Below, piece after piece: positions 37,101 through 48,662 of a stretch of DNA of 64,000 nt. Within the stretch, counting starts at the first letter, position 1. Every line of letters begins with the position of its first letter. Made by a program: the position numbers and the translations under genes. The stretch comes from Helopsaltes ochotensis (taxonomy: Eukaryota > Chordata > Aves > Passeriformes > Locustellidae), in contig VXBM01000280.1 of assembly GCA_013400155.1 (NCBI GenBank), positions 310,001 through 374,000 of the forward strand, given 5' to 3'. Under the pieces are notes generated by a model, which worked only from the letters and a program-made list of their open reading frames with translations, made no database searches and was not told the origin of the DNA.

Positions 37101-39924
37101 AGACCACTTTTCTATTTAAAGGTGTTTTTTTATTCTCTAAATTAAAACAACTCAAAGAAGTCTTGGTGAGCTATTTCAAGTATAATGTGCCTCCCCATGT
37201 CTATTAAAAAAGTACAGTAATTAAGTCCAACATGATCTCTAAACACATTCCATACTGTCCAAAACTTCATTTTTGTTCTTCACAACAGATATTGATTATT
37301 TTCTTCCTTCAGTAGCCTAAAACACCAATTCCAATACCAATTAGTATTTAATGCCTCATCAGGTAATAACAAATCCCAATTTTCCAGTCTTTTAACATGT
37401 GCCCACATCAACTAGTCAGGCAGAAAAACAAATAAACAAACAAACTGAAACAAACAGGCACCAAAAGCAAAAACCACCAAACCATTCTCACTCACAAATG
37501 ACACAGCATCTCCAAGAAAAGTGTATATTCACCACAGAACGCTCAGATTACTTTACACAGCTGAAAAATCACCAAATCATGAAGGATGTCTGAAACTACT
37601 TTCAGATGCCATCCCAAATTCTTGGACTACAATATGCTCTCCCCTCAGCCATCATTAATGACTGGAGCCTCACTGTTTTCAGTGAGCAGTCTGAAGCCAC
37701 ATCACCTCAACATGGAAAATGCATGAAATAAACATGTCTGGTCTCAACTGAATGAAAACAGACTGAGTGAGAAAGCTCCCTAGCAGAGAATCAAAGAGCA
37801 GCTTTGGGGGAAAAAAATTACATTATGGAGGGAATTTGCAGCAGGTGCCTTCACTTACCAGCTACTGAGATCCTGCCAGGTCACCATGACCCAGAGAAAC
37901 AAAGAAGCTACAAGACACCATTCCCTGTGCTTTTTAACTTCACTAGGAATAACACAAGCTGCCACCACCACCACCAATTACAAGTAAATAAATCAAACTT
38001 ACGACTTTTCAATAGCAAATGTTTTGATTCTGTAAGTCTTCACTCCCGCTATTTAAAAAAGCAACATACAAGAGGAGACTGAGAAGAAAAGTGTTTCCTA
38101 GATCTAGGCTGGAAAAATCTACTCCAGCCAGCAGCCTTAACAAGAAGTCATCACCAGTAACCTCTGGCACCTGAGCTTAGACCAAATGAGAAATGAAAAT
38201 TAATGTAGCCCTTCACATCTTTTGAAACTGTGATATTTTTTCTACACCATTTCTGGTTCCTAACCATTCCTTAAAATGAAGTTAAGCCATTTCAGGGAGA
38301 TAAAAACAACTCTCACATACCCGTTGAAACTTTATACAAAAAAATTTCAATTTCACTTTTGTGAGGAATATGATTCATAATAAAACAAAAGAGATTGTAG
38401 TGAGTGTTTTGTTACTTTAAAAATAAATATGGAATATGAAATACCAGATGTTTGAGCAAAGGAAATGGTTAAAGTAATGTAACAGTTTCAAATAAGGCTA
38501 AGGCTATGATCAGGCTGTGGTGATTACCAAATTATCATAAAAATATATCATTAACATTCAGAATTTCTCTTTCATATGAATTCAATATCATATATTCTAA
38601 GAGAAAATTTCATTCATTACTGATACTTAGGAGTAAACTACATTACTAATATTTCATCAATACCTTGCCTTACATTATAATCATATATTTTCATTTTCTC
38701 TTTATTTTAGAATAGATCAAAAAATCCCAGATAATAGTCATATCTACTAAAAGTGAAAAGGAAGAAAATGTTAATTAAAAGGAACAGCAACAAGAGAAGG
38801 AACATACAACAGAAATTTAATCATGATATTTCTATATAGTGAAAACTATTCACTGCAAATCTTTACTACTATGGATTAACTAAGGAATATATAGGCAGAC
38901 AGAAGTGATTACAACATACTCACTTCAAAAGAAAAATTGCTTTCCAGAGAAAAAAGACAGAATATTTATTATTTTGAAATCTCAGAACAAGGCACAGCAG
39001 CACCCATTCCAAGAAGAGTTTTAAGAAGAAGTTTAATCTGATAAACTAATCATAGTTTTCAAATGGTCATCTGCATACAAAGATACAAAGGAGGGTCATA
39101 CAAAGGAGGGTCAGCATGCAAGCAAGAAATCTTCCTCTCTTTCTGCCTCTCAGGGAGAGAAATTGGTGGAGCTGAGCTCCTTCAGCTGCCATGGATACAA
39201 ATAAAATGATCTCTGCACTTCTTATCATAGAGAGTTCAACTCAGCAGCTTTAGCATATGCAATTACAGCACTTACAGAAAAAAATAACTGCATTATCCGG
39301 TGAAATGTTAATGAAATCTGATTTCCTATAATTTATGAACTCTGGTACTCTTCAGTGTTAGAACCAACATACAATCACCTTTAATGGGTTTCTGGTTATG
39401 GAGACACTTGTGTATCCAGAGGCCTTTGCAAACACCAGCTTGAATAGCTGGGCCACCTAAAAAGGCACAGACAAAAGTCATCATTTATTGATTAAACTAA
39501 TTTTTATAAACTGTGAGCTCCTGTTTGCATGCTATTAAAGAGTATTAGAAGCTCTGCAGCCCATGCTACCGGATTATGATACGTTTTTCTGTAATCTGTT
39601 CCCTCGGCAAGGTCTCTCCTTATCACATCATTAGACCTGTAAGATTCTGTGGAGGATGTCTGCATTCTACCTGTAGAGCTGAGCTCTCCAAAGCCTTTAT
39701 TGCAGCTTTGACTCAGAATGGCCTGTAAGGTACAGCAGTGCTGCAGAGCCAAGCCAAGGTGCAACAGAAACAAATCAATATATTCAGGAGTATATTGGAA
39801 GTATTCAGTAGCACAGCAAATCTAGTTTATGTTTTGAATTCTAAATAGAGCCCTACCCATGGAATTTGCTTTTTATTCTCTGATTTTTGACTGTTGAGAT
39901 ACTGATTAATCCTTTTAATTATCT
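34145..39924. other. AT-rich non-coding DNA
   Basis: No gene is recognised. Pyrimidine tracts lie near 35032-35060 and 36182-36202, an A/C-rich patch at 37425-37480, a short (CCA)n near 37962-37976 and a 15-bp tandem duplication at 39083-39112. Open frames are short and unremarkable. Confidence 0.55.
39083..39112. repeat. Exact tandem duplication of a 15-bp unit
   Basis: ATACAAAGGAGGGTC occurs at 39083-39097 and again at 39098-39112 with no mismatch. A partial copy (ATACAAAG) precedes it at 39075-39082. Identity of the copies implies a recent duplication or slippage. Confidence 0.9.
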
Positions 39925-40045
39925 CTTTAGCAGAAGAAAAACAAATAACAAAAAAAAGCCCAACCCCTTCCCCCCCCCAAAAAAAAAGCCCAAGGAACAA
40001 GAACCAACCAAACAAATAAAAACCCCAAAAAACACCAAAAACACC
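39925..40045. repeat. A/C-rich low-complexity tract with C9-A9 junction
   Basis: This A/C-dominated tract has nine C (39970-39978) directly followed by nine A (39979-39987), then CCAACCAAAC and AAACACC motifs. Its architecture resembles the 22022-22134 tract, including an A8 run before the C-rich part. Confidence 0.85.
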
Positions 40046-43000
40046 TCTGTGCTTGCAACATGTGTCAAATGCAATAAAGACTACATTTTCATTAATTTCT
40101 AAAATAATAGTGGTTTATACTGTTTTAGGAAACATACAAAAGTAAGGACAGAAAAAAGTATTATTTGCCAAATAATTCTCCCAGTTTTCACAACTTTTCA
40201 ATTTCATAGAAATTTGGCTCCTAGTACTGTTCAAAGCCTGCTGTGTTGTATACTGGCTCTCTTCTGTTAAGCAAATAACCGAATTTCACAACTTATACAC
40301 TATTGTATCACAGTGAACCAAACAAGAATTTAAAAATAATATGGAATTACTGTCCTATTAAGTGTTTAGGAGTCTCTGTCTTTCCAATTTTCTTTAATGA
40401 AGTGGCATAGATCAGATCAGACATAAACCCATAATTTCGTTAAGTCACAGAACAACAAAGTACCTCCAACCTTCCACTTCAGCAGAGGCTCAGCAGTGTC
40501 TTTGTGGTACGATAAACATACCTGAAATATGAAAGCTGAAATGTGATTTTGTCATGTAAAGAGTGAACATGAAGACAAAGGTAGCTCTCAGTGATAGAAC
40601 TATTCAAGAAGGGAAAATAAATTTTGTCTTTTCCACAGGAGTTCTTTGTTTTATCCAACTTGTGAGTGGCTCTGCTGAGGGAAGTCCCATCTTCAGGCCA
40701 TTGCTGATGGCTCCTGTTCAAGTGCTCATAGTACCACTGGGAGAGAGCACCTCAGTAGTCCTGATGGGAGGAATTAACATTAGTGCGTTTTTACTCAGTT
40801 GGGAAGGTCAGAATAAGAAAAACAGGCTCGCAACCATAAAAATGTCACTCATCTTGCTGCTTGGCAGCTGCACTCATTTACTTGATCTCATTGCTTTTTG
40901 GCAATAGACTTCTTATGCTACAACTTTCCTTTTTCTTTTGGGACTTTCATGGCAGGCCACTATTTTCCCCTGGCATCAACATTTTACTACCAATCCATTA
41001 TCCATTACCTTCCTGGCACATGCAGACTTCAGAAAAACCTTGTCTGGGATTTGGCACTCTATCCAGTGCCTGATAAATGCTATAAACTTTATTTCTTCTC
41101 TTGTGGTGCAAATTGGAAAAATATGGCATGCAGTTATGCAAGCATGACACTGTCTTCAGCAAAGGCTGCTTTTCAACACAAAATTCTCCAGAAAGAACTG
41201 AAATAATTTAGTGTCTCTAAAAGAACCACTAAAAGAAAGGGGAAAAAAGAGAAAGTGGCAGTTTTCCTGGAGATGTTTGATTCCTGAACACACCACAAAA
41301 GCTTATATTTTGAAAGTAGAACTTCTCATTATAAAACCTTTGAAACTCTGCCTTTAAATCAGTAATGCGTCATCCATTTCTGAGTGGACTGAACTTCAAA
41401 ACCAAAGAGGTTCCTTTGAAGACACAAACCTTCCTGCAACTTTGTCATGAGTACAGAAAAGTAAAAGAAACAAAGGTTGAAAGATATAAGCACAGAAAAT
41501 CTGGATTACAGATAGAAGTGTTGCTGTCATCATCTGACTAGGTGTGCATTTGCTCATTGTAGAACACATTTTACTCCCATTAGTTTGCACATTAGGTTGT
41601 TCTAGATACCACCTAACAACGATATTTATGCATGAATAACAGTAGAGAAAAACTGAAATTAATTGCAGTAATAAGAATTCTAATTAAAGAAAAAATTATC
41701 CTAATGAATAAGCTGAAAAATCTCACTGATTTTAATAGAAAGTGTGAAAATGTTACTGTTTAAGTATTTTGAAAACTCTATCTTGCATTTTAAGAGTTCT
41801 TTCCTGTAATACATGTACCACGTTCTCTTTCCTTACCAATTACCATATTCTATTGTTTTATGCAGTTATACTGGATGAAATAACACAAAATTAAATAATC
41901 CAAGGTTAGCCACCTACTGTGATTAAAACAGTTACCAGTCAACTAACAGCAGTGCATCTGTGAAGAAGGCAGTGAGAAAGCTTTCCCCTCTGACTTAAAA
42001 ATTGCATCCATGTTAGAAGTTCTGAAGCATAGGTACTCTGGAGGATAAATATTTTGGTTTCCTGTGATCCAAATTGGCTGTACTTGTCCAAGATAGTATT
42101 TGCTCCCTACGTCATCACATATTTGAAATTTTGAATTTCTGATGCTGCTGGTGTGAATCACCCCAACAGATTTTGTAATCATCTGTTCTTTGGAGATCTT
42201 AGGATCCTCTGAAAGCATACTCACTACTGGTACCTCCATAAAAAAAGCTTGGGATGAAACCAGATTTAGGAGAGGCTTTGCTTCTTATTTTACACAAAAA
42301 TTTAGTGCTCACCCAACAGTTTCTGTCTCTCCTCTGCCCGAACTAAAACAGCCATTGAATGGTGGCAGGAGACAGACATGTACAGACAGAAATACCCACA
42401 CCATCAAATATGAGAAAGTGGTTCTTCAGTTTCATAACCATGACACTTACTAATGTCAAAGAAAAGAGAGGTTTAAGTGACTCCTGGAATTAGCATTTAT
42501 TTCTATGAAATCTAGCAATTCCAGTCTGAGAGACTGGGAAATAATGCTCCCAGACTGCCCACTTTACCTGAAATTTCTTAAAACAGGACAGAAAGTCTTC
42601 AAGGTCTTCTAAGCCATTCTAAGTCAAACCAGAAGGTAATTGAAACAACATCACTTTCATTCTATGAAATATCTCCACTGCTGAACCTTTGTGAAAATAA
42701 AACTGTTCACCTAAGTGTATAGCTCCAAAGCACTGTAATAGATTCACATTTCCTCCAAACACAACAGCTATATGCCAAGCAACCAGGGTGCAGAAATCTC
42801 TTCTTATTTCCAGTTTATAGCAACTAGACTACATCCATTCAACTTGCTAGTTACTACAAATATCATTTTGAGGCACTTTACTTAATCCAGGCTGCTAGTT
42901 TTTTTTGAAAATAACAAATACATACACAAAGGAATATTTTAATAAAAAATCTTGTACCCGAAGAAAAATGCTACACAGGCAAGATGTAGCCCTGAATTCA

Positions 43001-43064
43001 CGCCTGAAATGTTTTGGTTTCTGAAATTCTTTATCCCAAGCCATTTTCCATAAACAAGAGAACA
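40046..43064. other. Non-coding DNA with two unexplained open frames
   Basis: A plus frame at 40563-40907 (114 codons) and a minus frame at 41943-42239 (98 codons) give products with ordinary amino-acid mixes. Neither matches a family I recognise. Plus frames at 40861-41206 overlap in all three registers, which favours chance. No promoter, splice or poly(A) context supports a gene. Confidence 0.45.
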
Positions 43065-43340
43065 TGTTTTTCTAACTGTACCTATGTTATTCATTCCTTC
43101 TCACAGGAGGGGCTTCTTTGATGACCCTCTGACTTGACCAATGTAATTGAAGAGGTTTGCCTTTGTTTCACCAATCAAACTGGTCTGTGTAAAATAGTAT
43201 AAAAGGAACATGCATCCCTAAAATAAAAAGTCATCTTTTCAGCCTTCTGAAGTTGGGAGTCCGTGTCTTTGTGGTGTGAAACAGTATCAGTCAAGACCCT
43301 GGCAAGATTCTTAGGGAGACCAAGCTCTAATCTGAAGTAT
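43065..43340 (+). mobile_element. LTR-like retroelement fragment A
   Basis: This segment has the organisation of a small retroviral-type LTR: TG-beginning sequence near 43065, TATA box TATAAAAGG (43198-43206), AATAAA signal (43222-43227) and a GT-rich tail GTGTCTTTGTGGTGTG (about 43263-43278). It aligns by eye over about 270 bases with fragment B at 52436-52690. Shared blocks are TTGACCAATGTAATTGAAG, AAATAGTAT, AATAAAA-TC, TTTTCA-CCT-GAA and, past the tail, CAAGATTC and AATCTGAAG. Its terminal CA and target duplication are unclear. No gag, pol or env is seen beside it, so it is most likely a decayed solo LTR of an endogenous retrovirus. Confidence 0.6.
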
Positions 43341-44257
43341 CCTGTTTCACCCTTGAACAATGATACACTCACTTTGCATCTCCAACATTCTGAACCAGAG
43401 ATCTTTCCTCTCTTTAAACATGGATATGCAACAATGCCCTGATCATCAGCAGAGCTCTAACTGCTCTAGAATGCTGTAGCATGGCACATGCTCTGTGATT
43501 TGTAGCATGGCACCTCTCCTTCTAAAATGTGGGTTTATGCCTATCTGATTAAATACTAACTCACTAGATGTTTAACTTTCTGCTAAGTAATGTGAGTTCT
43601 TTGGTCACTCTATGGATATCTCATACTCTATGGCAGTTATAGTAGCAGAGTATGACAGGTTTTGCATATTATTTTAACAAAACTATTTGATGACAAAGCT
43701 ATAAAACACACACAACATTAGCAGATTTAAGAAAAAAAAATCACCAGTATACCAATTGTATTTCTGAGATTTATTAGAGGAAATAACAGGGAAGTGAGTA
43801 TCAGGCAGGTGGATCATTCCACTGGGATTAAAAGCAAGATAGTAAATTCACAACTAAGTAAATCATTCCAGTAGCTGCCAGACATTCTGGCATAAGAGAT
43901 AGGAATTTCTAAGTAAATCTAAAAAGAGGCACTGCATTAAAAAGCAAGAGGAAATCAGAAAAATGCTATCCTAATACAGAAATCTTAGACTCTCTGGCAT
44001 CACAGATTCAAATGCTCTCACTGATTCAGCCACTCCAAATACTCATCAGGGGAATAAATTCAATGTTGTGAATGCAATTGTGACTAAATCTTGCAGAATG
44101 ACAGCATCATTAAAAAAAAAAAAAAAAAAAAGTAACAAAATAAATATACTTTGTAACTTTTTTGCATGAATATTAACAGTCCATTGACAACTCTAACAAT
44201 AATGGCGTATGTCATTCTGGGAGCTGTTATTCACTGCCTGCAGCTAACACTGCTCAG
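43341..44257. other. AT-rich non-coding DNA
   Basis: Nothing recognised apart from a 19-base A-run (44112-44130). The DNA between that run and the CR1 fragment (44131-44257) is unassigned. Confidence 0.5.
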
Positions 44258-45060
44258 GTAAAAGGCAGCCAACTTCCTCAGGACTCTGGAATGTATCTCA
44301 TTGGATCCCACAGACTTATGCACATTCAGGTTTCTCAGCTGGTCATGAACCTGATCTTTTCTTACAGCGGGAGGGACACTGCTCCCCTATCCTGCCATCC
44401 ATCCACTCAGCAGTTGTGGGAAGAGAAGCTGTCATTGAAGACTCAGTAAAAAAAGTTGTTGAGCACCTCAATCTTCTCCATTTTTACCAGTTTGCCAGTA
44501 TCATTTATTAGGAGGGCACACCTTCTCTGACCTTCTTCTTCTGGTTTACATACCTGTAGAAGCCCTTCCTGCTATTCTTTCCCAAGTACAGAACCATACA
44601 TTAACTCTATGCCCTTCCCGGGTCACCTGTCCACTGCTTGTGCATTTGCATCTTTCCCCTGAGTCCGAGCAGCAGTTCCCTACTCAGCCATTCCGGGCTC
44701 TTGCCTTCTTTGCCCAATTTCTTCGTCCTGGGAATTGTGAGTTCTTGCACTTTATGGAAGACTACCTTAAATATCTGCCAACTCCGTTTCACTCCCTTGT
44801 CCCTGAAGGCAGTCTCTCAGAAGATCCAATTGACTATCTCCTTAAAAAGCTGGAATTTTACTTTCCCAAGGTTCAGGTGTCAAACTTTAATCCTTACCTG
44901 ATTCATATCCTTTAGGACTGAAAACTCAACCAACTCCACCAGGCTGCCTCCAATCTTGAAGTCCCTGATTTGCTCCCCTATGCTGGTGACCATCAGATTC
45001 AACATTGCTTCCCTTCTGGCAGAAGTCTCCCTCTGGATAATTCCTGGACTTCTGATAGAA
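44258..45060 (-). mobile_element. CR1 ORF2 fragment, endonuclease end to RT start
   Basis: Read on the minus strand, this matches the interior of CR1 ORF2, from the C-terminal part of the EEP-type endonuclease through the linker to the N-terminal part of the reverse transcriptase. A surviving frame (44607-44792) encodes WLSRELLLGLRGKMQMHKQW, characteristic of the linker. Other diagnostic plus-strand blocks are CCTGTAGAAGCCCTTCCTGC, GTTGTTGAGCACCTCAATCT and CAGGCTGCCTCCAATCTTGA. Small deletions and frameshifts have destroyed the frame. The element has neither CR1 5' sequence nor 3' UTR in place, so it is cut at both ends. The outer limits are approximate. Confidence 0.88.
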
Positions 45061-45549
45061 GTCTCATGGAATTATTTTTCAATAATTTTTCTTCTGCCTT
45101 TGAGAACTGTAAAAGATAAAATAAATGTGAGAATTCAAAAAAGAACATTTAAAAGCCCAGATGCAAGGTCTGAAACTTCAGGAAATATATTTTTGTTCTG
45201 TAGCATGAATATTACTGTAAGATAACATAAAAATGCATGCCAAATTTTGCTTTAATTCAATTCAATATAAATCAGTATTTAATATAAAAAAGTATCAGTA
45301 CACTTCTTAATTTATACATTTTCAGCCATAAAGAAAAGACATCCCATATATTTAACACACGTTTTCATATCATTATGGAAGAAATATACAGATGTGTCAT
45401 TGCCAAATAAGCACTTTATTAGGAATATGCTTTACAATTAGACATAGGCATTGTATTTTAAGTATTTTAAGTCTTTCAAGAAGAAACTGCACTCATCAGT
45501 TATGATAGGTATATAGGATATTACTGGCAGGCGTGGCATGTCCTAAGAG
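45061..45549. other. AT-rich non-coding DNA
   Basis: Nothing recognised. The first part may hold further decayed CR1 sequence, since similarity fades gradually around 45020-45085. Confidence 0.5.
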
Positions 45550-45980
45550 TCCTTGCTAAAGAATGAAATTTACACACTCCGATGGGCCACACTTGATGAT
45601 GTCACTTAACTGTGAAAAACAGTCAGCAAGACATAACTGAAAGCAATTATTTCACTTAATTAGCAAGCCTGGCGAGAGAAATCTTACATCTATTTTTTTT
45701 TTAGCAGGATTATTTTTAAAGGGTGAACATAGGCTGACAAAGAATTACGGCAGTAAAGTAATAGAGAATACTCTAGAAGAACAGTGAAGAAGAACAAGAG
45801 AAGTGGCAATTCATTTCTATTCTGCTATGAGAGGCATTAAGGTCACGCACGCACGCTTCCATTGATCATTAAAACAACTCATCTAATCCCATGCCAGCAA
45901 TATTGAATCATTCAAATAATGTACTGATCTATCAGAAGTGTTTCAATGGACTGTCATTTGAAACCTTGATTTAGTTGATG
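45550..45980. promoter_or_regulatory. Candidate conserved non-coding element
   Basis: This repeat-free stretch combines many homeodomain, bZIP and PBX/HOX-like motifs: TTGATGATGTCAC (about 45593-45605), CTTAATTAGC (about 45656-45665) and CCATTGATCATTAAAA (about 45858-45873), next to a short CACG-type repeat. The vocabulary resembles vertebrate developmental enhancers in gene deserts. Conservation cannot be judged from one sequence, so this is inference only. Confidence 0.3.
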
Positions 45981-46805
45981 AAATTAACAGGGGGGAAAGA
46001 GGAGATGCACACATCAGTGGCATGCAACAGTCTAGGGAAAGAACAGCTTTTCTGAGTCACAGAAAATGTGTATCTAGTCCTGTATCTTCAACCACCAGCT
46101 AAGGCATAAGAGAGGTGTGAGTATGTAGAAATACTTTATTGGTGCATCCATCCAATTTCTCAAGAATTTCTCTAGCCAGAAGACTACTTCATTACAGAAT
46201 AACATTAGAGAAATATTTTTAGACATCAGTCGAAATTGTCAGTCATATTGCTGATATTGCACATATTTTGGTATACTTTCAGTTAACTTTGCAATATTTA
46301 TTTTCAAATTATTTACAGTTATAAAAACCACCACATTAACTGGAAATCTGATTAAGCAGAGGATAGCAGCATATCATGATCTGATTGAAGGATCTGGGAT
46401 TACAAAAGTAAAAGCATAAAAGCATGAATACAGGTGTTGGTATTATGGGTGTACAAAAATCTCTTAGCTTATTTTAAGTTCAGTAAACTTGCAAAATATC
46501 ACATACTTACCTGAACATTGCTTTAGTGTTTGAGCTTACTCGTTAATTCTACTCCCATTACTTTAATGGAAGTATATTGATTTATAAATCCCCTAAGGTT
46601 TTACATTAGAAGAAGAAAATAATGTAGTATATGTTATAAGTCAAGTTATTGTTATTTTTCCAGGGCAGAACCAAGAGGTGGCAAAGGTTAATGCCCATTA
46701 TGCTGGGCATAGTGAAAAAACATGCACAGTCCCTGAACTTATAGGCTTCACTATTGTAATGGAATACAATTCAAGTGACAGAAAAAAAGGCAGAAAGTAC
46801 TTACA

Positions 46806-46960
46806 AGAACATGAGTCACACCAAAGGTCTGCCTAGTTCATATTTTGCTCCTGACAGTGATTAAAAGTGGAGGTCTGGGAAGAGCAGAAGAAAGAACACA
46901 GAATACTTTCCCAGAGTTTTCTTCCAGCCCTTAATCATGGATGTCACAGTTCCTGCGTTT
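46806..46960 (-). mobile_element. Ancient CR1/L3-like 3' remnant
   Basis: The plus strand has CACCAAAGGTCTGCCTAGTT, CATATTTTGCTCCTGACAGT and TTTTCTTCCAGCCCTTAATC. This order is typical of the antisense 3' region of old CR1/L3-group LINEs in birds and reptiles (a 'GGTCCATCTAG...CTGACAGTGG...CCAGC' pattern). Divergence is high, and the limits are approximate. An open frame beginning at 46867 overlaps it and so is not a gene. Confidence 0.5.
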
Positions 46961-47227
46961 CTAAATACTCTGATTACTGTACAAAGAAAACAAAGATAAG
47001 TTCAAAATTCCAATGGTTTCAAATCACCAAGCTAAAATTTAGCCTTATGAACATATATATTGATCCTCAAAATTTTCCATATATTTCATCGAAGCCTTTG
47101 GAAATCATTGATAAAAGTACCAACTCATTTTTTTCTGAACAGAAGCACATTGCAGTCATTGTCGACATAGGAATGTAATAGCACACGTTATTCAGACTAA
47201 ATTTCAGGTGCTGATTAATGAAATTAT

Positions 47228-47560
47228 TCATAGAGTCATAGACTGTTTTGGGTTTGTCACAAACCTTGCAAAGCTCACCTAGTTCAACCCGCTGGCAGTG
47301 AGCAGGGACATCTACTAGATCAGAGCCATGGGCAACATGACCTTGAATGTTTCCAAGGACCCTCTTTCATTTGGGCATTTCCTTGGGTCCTCTCACTACA
47401 TGGCCTTGTAAAAAGTCAATCTCCATCTCTCTTGTAGGCCCCTTTGGGTACTTGAAAGTGGCTTAACATCGCCCTGGAGCCTTCCCTTCTCCAGGCTGAA
47501 CAACCCCAACTCCCTCAGCCTGTCTCCATGGGAGAGGTGCTCCAACCCCCTGATCATCGT
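47228..47560 (-). mobile_element. CR1 retrotransposon, 3' end (minus strand)
   Basis: It starts with a degraded octamer tail (CATAGAGTCATAGAC). The reverse complement of the CR1 3' UTR follows, with GAGCAGGGACATCTACTAGA, then TTGTAGGCCCCTTTGGGTAC, CCTTCTCCAGGCTGAACAAC and CAACTCCCTCAGCCTGTCTC, ending at TGATCATCG. The element is 5'-truncated, and it lies about 270 bp from the older CR1/L3-like remnant in the same orientation. An internal stretch (about 47350-47410) is more diverged than the rest. Confidence 0.92.
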
Positions 47561-48194
47561 TTTTTGTTTTGTTTCTATGGGTCTTTCTCATATACTCCCT
47601 TAGAAAACTGAATTTATTTAGATAACTTTTTCAAAATTATTTAAAGGATTTAACAATCTAAGTAATTGAGATACTTTTGCAAATCTGATTACTCAGAAGA
47701 AACAATAACATGCAAATTGAGGGGGTTTTAGATAAGAGTAGCAGGACCTCGAGGTAGCACAGAAAATGTATTATATTTTTGACAACTCTAAAGGAAATCA
47801 GAAAAAGTCATCACTATACAACTACAGCGTTCAGATATGTTTTATAGTTTTTTATCTGAACACTCTTTAAGAACTTCAAAGGATTCTTTTGTACCTTGAT
47901 GTAGACTAACAAAGCACCTTATCTGTGATTATCAGTCTAGCATCATCTTTCTTCCAGATATTCCAGTAAAATCTGAAAATAGCAAGAGAATAAAAAAAAG
48001 GTTACTTATAGAGCTTCTGGATGCATCTGAGACTGCACAGGTTTGTGCAGCTTTCCAGAAGTACCCTATGGCATAGCAGATTGATTTTCACATCTTCCTC
48101 AGTATCCTCTACTATTCATCAGGGCCACAAGATAATACTGTCCATAGCTGGAAGTTAGAACTGATGTATCATACTAATCTGGAAACCACTAGTT

Positions 48195-48275
48195 TCTGAT
48201 TATGAGTTTTAGCAGGTTTCTTTAACACTCCTGAGTTTTAATAGTTATTAGATTGTAAGCCTTGGAATATAGCTC
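48195..48275 (+). repeat. Possible MIR-type SINE remnant
   Basis: GAGTTTTAGCAGGTTTCTTT, ACACTCCTGAGTTTTAA and GATTGTAAGCCTTGG follow the order of the MIR pattern: a 'gacc-ttgggcaagt-cactt' block, a 'ctcagttt' block and a 'tgtaagctc' block. Divergence is high. Confidence 0.35.
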
Positions 48276-48622
48276 ATTTTAATGTTGAGATCACATCAAA
48301 AAGGTGAGTATGTCAGTAATTAAAACAGATATAATGTGTGCTGCAAAAGAAAAAAATCCCAGACATAAATAACGCTTCTTTCTTCTCAAAAAGATAACTT
48401 TTTTTTCTACTGCTTCTGGCAACCAGAGTACATATTCCCTTGCTCCCTTCAGAAACTCCCACTTCTCTGTTCTATACCTCAGGAGTATGGTAAATGGGTT
48501 GCAAATATCTCAGTATTAGGTTCAGCTATAAAAAAAGCCATTTAATTCACACATGCAGAGGCTACTCAGTTTGAAATACGATATTTTTTCCCTAGGATGC
48601 AGATTCACAGCTACTGTTTTTC

Positions 48623-48662
48623 TGTGTAAGTGCATGTGTAAGTAAGTACATGTGTAAGTGCC
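48623..48662. repeat. Imperfect tandem repeat, TGTGTAAGT unit
   Basis: Three TGTGTAAGT units are spaced by 3-7 bases (CA, AAGTACA). It is a short degenerate tandem array with no known function. Confidence 0.75.

Noticed and set aside
46867..47178. 103-codon plus-strand gene
   Set aside because: Its 5' part overlaps an ancient CR1/L3-like remnant and the rest shows no family resemblance.
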